Assembly: GCA_900319595.1 (NCBI GenBank)
Contig: ONOZ01000125.1
Location: 1-6,847 of the forward strand
DNA length: 6,847 bases
Reading direction: 5' to 3'
DNA from: an uncultured Bacteroidales bacterium
Lineage (GTDB): Bacteria > Bacteroidota > Bacteroidia > Bacteroidales > P3
The translations under genes were made by a program, and so were the position numbers. Each line of letters begins with the position of its first letter. Position 1 is the first letter of the stretch. A model generated the notes under the pieces. It did no database searches. It was given only the letters and a program-made list of their open reading frames with translations, and was not told the DNA's origin. This document shows, piece after piece, positions 1 through 4,821 of this stretch.

Positions 1-585
1 AGGATAAAGCGTATCTCCATAGAAGTAATGGCGATTGTAATTGTAGTAAGTACGTCCAGCTAAAATCTCATTATCAAAAATTCTTTTGCCCCAAAGATTA
101 ATATCATTATTACTATAGCCCGCATATCCGTAATCTTTTTGCTGACCTATCACACTACGCGAATACACATCGGCACCATATACCAAACGTCTATCTCTAA
201 GGGAAGAATATGAGGCTTGAATAAGTGGAGTAAAGCCGTTACCGATTTTTTTACTTAAAGCCATTCCCAAACCTCCTTTGATATTAAAGTTATATAAGCG
301 TTTTACTGGTTCTCCTTTGACTTGTGCGGCTTTAATTGTGTCAAAAGCCAATCTTGTTTGGTATCCTTTGTCCATTTTTTCAAAGGTTAAGTTGATTTGA
401 GAAAAAGATGTATCAAAAATGGTAGGGTTCTCCGTTATTTTATTCGCATCCGTTACAATAGGATTAAATCCCACATTAACAATTACGCTCTCGTTATAAA
501 CAGTATCTTTTTGTGCAAATGTGTAATTACTTAACATTGCCACTAATACCATAATGTTCAATATTTTGCCTATATTTATCATCAT
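1..585 (-). CDS. Outer-membrane beta-barrel protein, TonB-receptor-like family (N-terminal part)
   Basis: The reading frame stays open from an ATG at 585 to the left edge, giving 195 residues; the C-terminus lies outside the window. A second ATG at 582 is equally possible. Residues 1-24 form a signal peptide ending TFA before QKD, so the protein is exported by signal peptidase I and is not a lipoprotein. After it comes VIVNVGFNPIVTDANKI (34-50) followed by ENP, and then IKAAQVKGEPVKRLY (84-98). This pattern is known from Bacteroidota outer-membrane barrels often labelled TonB-dependent receptor or hypothetical. From about residue 100 there are alternating aromatic-rich strands (IKGGLGMAL, FTPLIQASYSSL) and a SNNDINLWGK motif, as expected for barrel strands. 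No TonB plug domain is visible in the N-terminus. I infer outer-membrane location; the ligand is unknown. Confidence 0.65.
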   Translation of the reverse strand, partial: MMINIGKILNIMVLVAMLSNYTFAQKDTVYNESVIVNVGFNPIVTDANKITENPTIFDTSFSQINLTFEKMDKGYQTRLAFDTIKAAQVKGEPVKRLYNFNIKGGLGMALSKKIGNGFTPLIQASYSSLRDRRLVYGADVYSRSVIGQQKDYGYAGYSNNDINLWGKRIFDNEILAGRTYYNYNRHYFYGDTLYP

Positions 586-635
586 ATTTTGTTGTATTTT
601 CCAAGTAATATTCAATATCGCCTGCGAAATTACAA

Positions 636-643
636 CAAAATTA
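636..643 (-). promoter_or_regulatory. Candidate -7 element of the barrel gene
   Basis: The minus strand reads TAATTTTG here, a full match to the Bacteroidota sigma-ABfr -7 consensus TAnnTTTG. Transcription would start near 629, giving a leader of about 44 nt. No clear -33 TTTG lies at the usual spacing, so this rests on the -7 box and position only. Confidence 0.35.
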
Positions 644-658
644 TTATTTGCTACCGCT

Positions 659-715
659 TTTCTAATGTTTTTTTGATGATTTCTAATGTTTATTTGGCAA
701 TTTTGACATTAGAAA
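659..715. repeat. Two direct copies and one inverted copy of TTTCTAATGT
   Basis: TTTCTAATGTTT occurs at 659-670 and again at 680-691, exactly 21 bp apart. The reverse complement ACATTAGAAA follows at 706-715. The second and third copies can form a 10-bp stem with a 16-nt loop. The cluster lies upstream of the candidate promoter of the leftward barrel gene. It could be an operator array or a relic; no T-tract or other terminator sign follows it. Confidence 0.5.
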
Positions 716-779
716 CCATAATTTTATTTGAAACAAAAACTACAAAATCCAACTCTTAGAAACCCTTATTTTACTTGAT

Positions 780-890
780 ATAAACGCACTTAAATTATTT
801 CTTGTGATTATTTTATTTTTCTCGCTAATTAGTAAATTTTTTCTCGTGATTAGTAAATCCTTTTCACTCACTTATTTTTTTTGCGTTTAT
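780..890. repeat. Three phased degenerate direct repeats flanked by a 9-bp inverted repeat
   Basis: Three related units begin at 801 (CTTGTGATTA), 821 (CTCGCTAATTAGTAAA) and 843 (CTCGTGATTAGTAAA), spaced 20 and 22 bp, about two helical turns. The last two share a T-run after the AGTAAA part. The block is bracketed by ATAAACGCA (780-788) and its exact reverse complement TGCGTTTAT (882-890). The repeats are seen directly; a role as a protein-binding array is inference, and AT-richness makes some chance similarity likely. Confidence 0.4.
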
Positions 891-1054
891 TTTTGCAAAT
901 TTTCATCACTCCACTTTGCAAAGATAAGACAATTTTTTGAAATATATTACAAAAAAATGAAGAATCTTTTACTATTACCTTTTAGATAATGTTATTTTGT
1001 TTTGAAAATATAGATTATTCCACATTTGCTATAGAGTTATTTATTATTTTGTTG

Positions 1055-1062
1055 TAACTTTG
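1055..1062 (+). promoter_or_regulatory. Candidate -7 element of the binding-protein gene
   Basis: TAACTTTG matches TAnnTTTG exactly and ends 20 bp before the ATG at 1083, predicting a start near 1069 and a leader of about 14 nt. The -33 region is weak: the nearest TTTG (1025-1028) is 26 bp upstream of the -7 box, more than usual. An AAGGA lies just before the start codon (1076-1080), a rare Shine-Dalgarno-like sequence in this window, although it sits only 2 nt from the ATG. Confidence 0.45.
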
Positions 1063-1082
1063 CCAGCCAAAATGCAAGGAAT

Positions 1083-1976
1083 ATGAAAAGAATAATATAT
1101 TTAAGTTTAATTGTTTGTATTTGTTTGGTAGAGGTTTCCTGCAAAAAGCAAATAAGTGAGCCAAATATCGGAGCGGATAATGTTTATATTACTCCAAATG
1201 CCAAAATAACAAATAACAATAGACGAATTGCCTCTGTATCGCCGCAAGTTACTGAAATTCTGTGTGAATTAGGCTGTATTGATAGACTTGTTACTCGCAC
1301 AGATTTTTGCAAATTTCCGCCACAGGTAGAAAAAATTCAAACGGTAGGAGGTATCAATGATGCGAATTTGGAACTTATCATATCCCTGCGTCCAGATATT
1401 GTAATAACTTCGTCTATCTTTCCCAAAAAATCTGTTATAGTATTAGAAAATGCAGATTTGCCTGTATTGTCTTTTCGTGAGGGTTCAAAAATTGAAGATA
1501 TGTATAAGGTAATGAGTACTTTAGGCAAGTTGGTTAGTAGAGAAAAGGTAGCAGATAGTTTAATAAACGATTGTAAATCAAGGTTAAAGACAGTTGCTTT
1601 GCGTTGTGATAGTATTATTAAAACAAAAAATATTACGAAACCGAAAGTTTATTATGTTGTTGGTTATGGTGCGAGTGGTGATTTCTCTGCCGGTGCGGAT
1701 ACTTATGTAAATGAGATTTTTAATTTGGCCGGTGCAGATAATATTGCAAAGAATGCAAAGAATTGGTCGTTTAATAAAGAAGAGTTATTCAAAAATCAAC
1801 CCGAATATATCTTTGTTCGTACCTATGATGTGGAGAATTTCAAAACAACTCACCCTTATTCAGAATTGGAAGCAGTTAAAAAAGGTAATGTATTTGGAAT
1901 AGATGATTTAGATAACCAAACCCCGCGAAGTATTGATGCAATAGAGAAGATTTTCGCAGTAATTTATGGCAGATAA
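1083..1976 (+). CDS. Periplasmic metal-chelate/corrinoid ABC transporter substrate-binding lipoprotein (BtuF/FecB type)
   Basis: This 297-residue protein is exported: residues 1-19 are a basic-then-hydrophobic signal and Cys20 is the likely lipidation site. The mature part follows the helical-backbone binding-protein pattern. RRIASVSPQVTEILCELGC (47-65) is the first lobe start, TVGGINDANLELIISLRPD (87-105) is the characteristic GG...LE.I..L.PD motif, and DLPVLSF (125-131) ends that lobe. A long linking helix spans about 135-180, and the second lobe starts at KVYYVVGYGASGDFSAGAD (188-206). Proteins of this family deliver corrinoids, haem or ferric siderophores to a BtuC-BtuD-type importer. The ligand cannot be read from sequence. 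No permease, ATPase or outer-membrane receptor gene adjoins it on the same strand, and I see no cobalamin-riboswitch signature upstream. The lipobox is unusual, EVSC with Glu at -3. The gene converges on its right neighbour with an 11-bp gap. Confidence 0.85.
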   Translation: MKRIIYLSLIVCICLVEVSCKKQISEPNIGADNVYITPNAKITNNNRRIASVSPQVTEILCELGCIDRLVTRTDFCKFPPQVEKIQTVGGINDANLELIISLRPDIVITSSIFPKKSVIVLENADLPVLSFREGSKIEDMYKVMSTLGKLVSREKVADSLINDCKSRLKTVALRCDSIIKTKNITKPKVYYVVGYGASGDFSAGADTYVNEIFNLAGADNIAKNAKNWSFNKEELFKNQPEYIFVRTYDVENFKTTHPYSELEAVKKGNVFGIDDLDNQTPRSIDAIEKIFAVIYGR

Positions 1977-1987
1977 GAAGTAAGGTA

Positions 1988-3031
1988 TTATACTTTGCAG
2001 AAATAACCTATAAACATTATTAGATTAGAATTTTTTCCTCTTACGATAAACATAAACGGAGAGGCGTATTTCAATAGAGAAGAGTTGTTTGATTGCAATA
2101 TAGCATTGTTTTGTTGATTCAGTTTGTTTAGAGAAATGTCCGTCTTGTCTGCTTGACGAATAGAAAAATCTGTATATAGATTCAATGACTTTTGAAAACT
2201 TATATTTGTGTCAATAGAAGCAAATGATGGAAGAGGAAAATTGCTTATAGTATCTGTTATTTGAATTAAAGGTAGAGAAATATTTATTTTTTGCAATTGC
2301 AATGAATTTATACAATTGAAATACTTTTCTTCTGTAAAATCTTGTACATACTTTTTAATATCCTGTGTTAGTGGTTTGATAAGTAAAAGGGTATAATTTC
2401 CGTTACCAATAGGAATTTCTGCTATATGTTCTTCTTCACTTTGGAATATAGGAAAAGTATCGCATATAGTAATAAAATCCATTCGTGGTTTTTTGTTATC
2501 TATTGTAGTAAAGATATTGTCAATATCGTTAGGGGCAATATTTTCGTACATCAAGTTTATTTGAAATGACTGAAACATATCTAAACAAGTATCACAATCT
2601 AATTTTTCTATCGTTTGGCATACAATATTTATGCTGGAATCAATTTCTTTTACTGTTTTGTCAAAAGATTCTACCATATTTTTTACTTGCAAATGCGACA
2701 TAGGAGAAAGATTATAATGTTTAAAAAAAGCGTTTTGCCATTGTGTTTGTGTAGAATCTAACATGATGCTATTTAGTAGAGAAAATGGAGCAATGGCAAG
2801 ATTTTTGTTCAAAGTGTCGTTCGCAAACAGTTCCAAACGTTCGGATATAAAACTATTGCTAACTTGAAAAAGTTTAATTTGACCTAATGAAAATTTTTCA
2901 GCTGGAGTTCCAACCATCTTATTTACAGAAATGGAAATACTATAAAGATTGTCCTTTTCTTTATTGCATGATAGCAATAGAATTATGATAGAAATAACAG
3001 TTATATATTTATGGATTTTGTATTTTTTCAT
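1988..3031 (-). CDS. Divergent serpin-like lipoprotein, probably non-inhibitory
   Basis: This protein has 347 residues. Residues 1-21 are a signal peptide with lipobox LLSC, and Cys22 would be lipidated. The remainder resembles a serpin fold in order: helix-A-like NSFISERLELF (59-69), NLAIAPFSLLNSIM (77-90) matching the serpin N-x-x-x-S-P-x-S region, PRMDFITI (182-189) at the usual v-x-x-M strand, and HIAEIPIGNGNYTLLLIKP (202-220) matching the e-L-P-Y-x-g-x-x-x-s-M-x-I-x-L-P strands. Then come KINISLPLIQI (248-258), matching the v-x-L-P-x-F strand, and the C-terminal PFMFIVRGKNSNLIMFIGY (325-343), matching PFLFxIR...ILFMGxV. The hinge (E-E-G-T-x-A-A-A) and most of the reactive-centre loop are absent: only about 15 residues separate NNAILQ from SPFMF, where inhibitory serpins have about 40. 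I infer an envelope-anchored protein that does not trap proteases by the normal mechanism. It is divergent from recX and convergent with the binding-protein gene. The serpin call is from motif reading only. Confidence 0.6.
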   Translation of the reverse strand: MKKYKIHKYITVISIIILLLSCNKEKDNLYSISISVNKMVGTPAEKFSLGQIKLFQVSNSFISERLELFANDTLNKNLAIAPFSLLNSIMLDSTQTQWQNAFFKHYNLSPMSHLQVKNMVESFDKTVKEIDSSINIVCQTIEKLDCDTCLDMFQSFQINLMYENIAPNDIDNIFTTIDNKKPRMDFITICDTFPIFQSEEEHIAEIPIGNGNYTLLLIKPLTQDIKKYVQDFTEEKYFNCINSLQLQKINISLPLIQITDTISNFPLPSFASIDTNISFQKSLNLYTDFSIRQADKTDISLNKLNQQNNAILQSNNSSLLKYASPFMFIVRGKNSNLIMFIGYFCKV

Positions 3032-3037
3032 AGATTA

Positions 3038-3045
3038 CAAAGATA
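3038..3045 (-). promoter_or_regulatory. Candidate -7 element of the serpin-like gene, nearly leaderless
   Basis: The minus strand reads TATCTTTG, an exact TAnnTTTG match, ending only 6 bp before the ATG at 3031. With the usual 6-8 bp to the start site, transcription would begin at or within a base or two of the ATG, so the mRNA would be leaderless or nearly so. No good -33 box is seen upstream, so a different promoter is possible. Confidence 0.35.
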
Positions 3046-3087
3046 CAAAATATTTTTGTGTTGAGGTGCTTTTTATGAAAAATATTT

Positions 3088-3095
3088 TAAATTTG
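3088..3095 (+). promoter_or_regulatory. Candidate -7 element of recX
   Basis: TAAATTTG matches TAnnTTTG and ends 17 bp before the recX ATG, predicting a leader of about 11 nt with no Shine-Dalgarno. A TTG at 3061-3063 is the nearest -33 candidate but sits 24 bp away, longer than usual. No LexA-like site was recognised. Confidence 0.4.
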
Positions 3096-3112
3096 CATAA
3101 ATTTATATTTTT

Positions 3113-3586
3113 ATGAAATTGAAAAAAACATATACATTAGAAGATGCTATTGGTTATGCAAAACGATATTGTAGTATGCAAGAAACATCGCGTAAGGACG
3201 TGAAAGATAAACTTTTGAAGTTGGGTCTTGACAATAAAGCAATAGAAAAAATAATTTTGCAACTAATACAAGAAGATTATATCAATGAACAGCGTTACGC
3301 AGAGTTATATACTAGAAGTAAAATCAAATATAACAAATGGGGAAGGATAAAAATCAAACGTATGTTGCTATTTAAAGGAATTGATATAGGAGACATTAAT
3401 TTTGCTTTTGACCAAATAGACCAACAAGAATATATGAAAGTTTTGGAACACTTATTTGATAAAAAACTTTCTTCATTAAGTATAGAAGATGAATATCAAA
3501 AAAAGTATCGCATAAACTATTTTTTGTCTTCTCATGGGTTCGAACCCAATTTGATTGAGCAGTTATTCAAATCAAAAGGCATGTAA
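3113..3586 (+). CDS. recX: RecX, regulatory protein modulating RecA
   Basis: RecX binds RecA nucleoprotein filaments in the cytoplasm and limits RecA recombinase and coprotease activity. The 157-residue length is normal for Bacteroidota RecX. The protein is built of three-helix repeats. The first contains YCSMQETSRKDVKDKLLKLG (19-38), the family's Y-C/L-...-R-S-x-x-E/D-v-x-x-K-L signature. YINEQRYAELYTRSKI (56-71) followed by KWGRIKIKRML (75-85) is the conserved central block with D/N-x-x-R-y-A and G-x-x-k-I-x-x-x-L. The C-terminal repeat ends YRINYFLSSHGFEPNLIEQL (132-151), matching the y-L-x-x-R-G-F-x-x-x-x-I pattern. The ATG at 3113 gives the expected N-terminus, and the nearby ATG at 3075 is out of frame. 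recA is not in the window. The stop codon lies in an inverted repeat. Confidence 0.9.
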   Translation: MKLKKTYTLEDAIGYAKRYCSMQETSRKDVKDKLLKLGLDNKAIEKIILQLIQEDYINEQRYAELYTRSKIKYNKWGRIKIKRMLLFKGIDIGDINFAFDQIDQQEYMKVLEHLFDKKLSSLSIEDEYQKKYRINYFLSSHGFEPNLIEQLFKSKGM

Positions 3587-3624
3587 CAACAATAATAACA
3601 CACAACACCAAGCAGTTACATGTC
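3578..3624. repeat. Inverted repeat spanning the recX stop codon
   Basis: CATGTAAC (3580-3587, containing the TAA stop) is exactly complementary to GTTACATG (3615-3622). One wobble and one G-C pair extend it to 10 pairs (3578-3624). The 27-nt loop is A/C-rich and unstructured. No T-tract follows directly (the first T-run is near 3649), so it is not a standard intrinsic terminator. It may protect the 3' end or help end transcription between the convergent genes. Confidence 0.4.
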
Positions 3625-3662
3625 ATTATTAACTACCTAAGCAATATCTTTTTAAAATATCC

Positions 3663-4016
3663 TTAATAAATCGGGACTTCTTTTGAAATAACTTGATCTT
3701 CTTTCAGTCTTATTCTAATAGTACCTGTTTTCTTATCAATACCTTCGCCATAAGATGCAGTTACATCAAAAATCGCCTCGTGTTTAAAGAAAAAGTATAT
3801 TTCACCATGGCTATTTGTTATACCATCACGAGTTATGTCGCCTTGTTGTATGCCTACGTGTACAGACGCACCAGGGACTCTTTCTTTGCTTTGTCCATCA
3901 ATCACAACTATTGTTAAACCGCATCCATCTAAATCATCACCACACGATGAGAAACAAGGGATTATAAAGGCAAAAAATAATATTGCTACAAAAGTTTTAA
4001 AAAAATTCTTTTTCAT
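3663..4016 (-). CDS. Small lipoprotein with carboxypeptidase-regulatory-like beta-sandwich pattern
   Basis: I chose the ATG at 4016 (117 residues) over the upstream in-frame ATG at 4055, because it gives a clean signal peptide, MKKNFFKTFVAILFFAF, ending at lipobox FSSC with Cys25 as lipidation site. The longer start would put 13 extra residues ahead of the signal. The mature part has LTIVVIDGQSKERVPGASV (34-52) and then DGITNSHGEIYFFF (64-77) and FDVTASYG (83-90). This matches the V-x-D-x-x-t-x-x-x-v-P-G-A-x-V ... T-d-x-x-G-x-y-x-f pattern of carboxypeptidase D regulatory-like domains, and similar short lipoproteins with GCG after the lipidated Cys occur in Bacteroidota. It is likely a single-domain envelope protein; its role is unknown. 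It converges with recX (76-bp gap) and diverges from the cyclophilin gene. Confidence 0.7.
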   Translation of the reverse strand: MKKNFFKTFVAILFFAFIIPCFSSCGDDLDGCGLTIVVIDGQSKERVPGASVHVGIQQGDITRDGITNSHGEIYFFFKHEAIFDVTASYGEGIDKKTGTIRIRLKEDQVISKEVPIY

Positions 4017-4063
4017 AACAGAAATTTTTTGTAATATTGCACTTTCAAATTTCATAAAACTTA

Positions 4064-4079
4064 TCCTAATTGTTTAGGA
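4064..4079. promoter_or_regulatory. Palindrome between two divergent lipoprotein genes
   Basis: TCCTAA (4064-4069) and TTAGGA (4074-4079) form a perfect 6-bp inverted repeat with a 4-bp spacer. It sits at the predicted transcription start of the leftward lipoprotein gene and about 20-35 bp upstream of the cyclophilin ATG, a position fit for an operator acting on both genes. It may instead be a short 5' hairpin in the leftward mRNA. Confidence 0.35.
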
Positions 4080-4082
4080 CTG

Positions 4083-4112
4083 CAAATTTAATAAAAAAAT
4101 GAAAAATACAAA
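4083..4112 (-). promoter_or_regulatory. Candidate promoter of the small lipoprotein gene
   Basis: On the minus strand, TTTG (4112-4109) and TAAATTTG (4090-4083) are separated by 18 bp, close to the Bacteroidota TTTG-N19-21-TAnnTTTG layout. This is the most complete promoter match in the window. Predicted start is near 4076. The -33 box falls inside the first codons of the divergent cyclophilin gene, whose own promoter I could not place. Confidence 0.45.
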
Positions 4113-4800
4113 AAAAATTTTAACTTTATTTGTCGTTTTGGGTTTAGTTTTTACAAGTTGCAAATCTAATGTAAATCAACAAACGACTGAAAATACGGAG
4201 AATACAATGACACAGGAAAAACAAACAACAGTGCTTATTTCGACTCCTTATGGAGAGATGAAAGCGATTTTGTACAACGAAACGCCTCAACATAGAGATA
4301 ATTTTATAAAAATTGTCAAACAAGGAGTTTTGGATTCGACCCTTTTCCATAGAGTTATTAAAGAATTTATGATTCAAGGAGGGGACCCGGAGAGTAAGAC
4401 TGCCAAAAAAGGTCAAATGTTAGGTAGTGGAGATTTGGGATATAGAGTTCCAGCGGAATTTAGTGAGAACATTATTCATAAGAAAGGAGCATTGGCGGCT
4501 GCAAGAGATATGAATCCTCAAAAAGCATCTTCTGCTTGTCAGTTCTATATTTGTCAAGGTAAAGTATATACGCCCGCAGAATTAGACCAATTTGAAATGC
4601 GTCTGGGCAAGAGATTCTCTTCATTGCAGAGAAGTACTTATACCAATGAGGGGGGCGTGCCATTTTTAGATGGAGACTATACTGTTTTTGGGCAAGTTGT
4701 AGAAGGTATTGAGGTAATTGATAAGATTGCTGCTGTACAAACCGACCGTAACGACAGACCTTTGGAAGATATTCGTATGACTGTCAAAATTGTTGAATAA
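4099..4800 (+). CDS. Cyclophilin-type peptidyl-prolyl cis-trans isomerase, lipoprotein
   Basis: This enzyme speeds cis-trans isomerisation of proline peptide bonds and here probably helps fold envelope proteins. The 233-residue chain starts with a signal peptide and lipobox FTSC (Cys21), then a Gln/Thr/Asn/Glu-rich linker to about residue 43. The cyclophilin domain follows: LFHRV (82-86) with the catalytic Arg85, FMIQGGDPES (90-99) with Phe90 and Gln93, ALAAARD (131-137), ACQFYICQ (146-153), and GGVPFLDGDYTVFGQVVEG (185-203). The Trp121 position of human cyclophilin A appears to be Phe189, and the His126 position is Tyr194; both are common in bacterial forms. An extra segment, about 155-184 (VYTPAELDQFEMRLGKRF...), lies between the QF and GG motifs and is familiar from Bacteroidota cyclophilins. 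It is likely first in a run with pheS and folB, 21 bp upstream of pheS. Confidence 0.9.
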   Translation: MKNTKKILTLFVVLGLVFTSCKSNVNQQTTENTENTMTQEKQTTVLISTPYGEMKAILYNETPQHRDNFIKIVKQGVLDSTLFHRVIKEFMIQGGDPESKTAKKGQMLGSGDLGYRVPAEFSENIIHKKGALAAARDMNPQKASSACQFYICQGKVYTPAELDQFEMRLGKRFSSLQRSTYTNEGGVPFLDGDYTVFGQVVEGIEVIDKIAAVQTDRNDRPLEDIRMTVKIVE

Positions 4801-4821
4801 AAGTTTAGCGACAAATATTGT

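Larger units (their letters stand above)
586..1082. other. About 500 bp AT-rich divergent intergenic region
   Basis: This stretch separates the leftward barrel gene from the rightward binding-protein gene. I found no convincing gene: the only open frame of note (804-989, plus) is a low-complexity run of Phe, Leu, Ser and Lys codons expected from T-rich DNA, with no recognisable motif. It holds two clusters of short repeats (659-715 and 780-890), a 10-bp palindrome CTTTGCAAAG at 914-923, an extra minus-strand TATCTTTG box at 919-926, and a plus-strand -7 box next to the gene at 1083. It is long for such a compact genome segment, so a long leader, small RNA or regulator sites are possible, but none is demonstrated. 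Confidence 0.6.

Noticed and set aside
804..989. 61-residue plus-strand open frame rich in Phe, Leu and Ser
   Set aside because: Composition is what T-rich DNA gives in any frame, it overlaps the repeat array, and it shows no recognisable domain or promoter.
1000..1082. Cobalamin riboswitch ahead of the BtuF-like gene
   Set aside because: No B12-box-like or receptor-domain sequences are visible, and the -7 box only 20 bp before the ATG leaves no room for a leader.
3535..3548. TGGGTTCGAACCCA, a 14-bp palindrome resembling a tRNA T-arm
   Set aside because: It encodes the well-conserved HGFEPN stretch of RecX, and no other tRNA arms or acceptor stem fit around it.
4017..4055. Upstream ATG adding 13 residues to the small lipoprotein
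   Set aside because: The extension (MKFESAILQKISV) would precede a complete signal peptide; the ATG at 4016 gives the normal basic start followed by the hydrophobic core.
4264..4275. Possible internal start or frame break in the cyclophilin gene
   Set aside because: The frame is intact from the lipobox through every cyclophilin motif, so there is no reason to split it.
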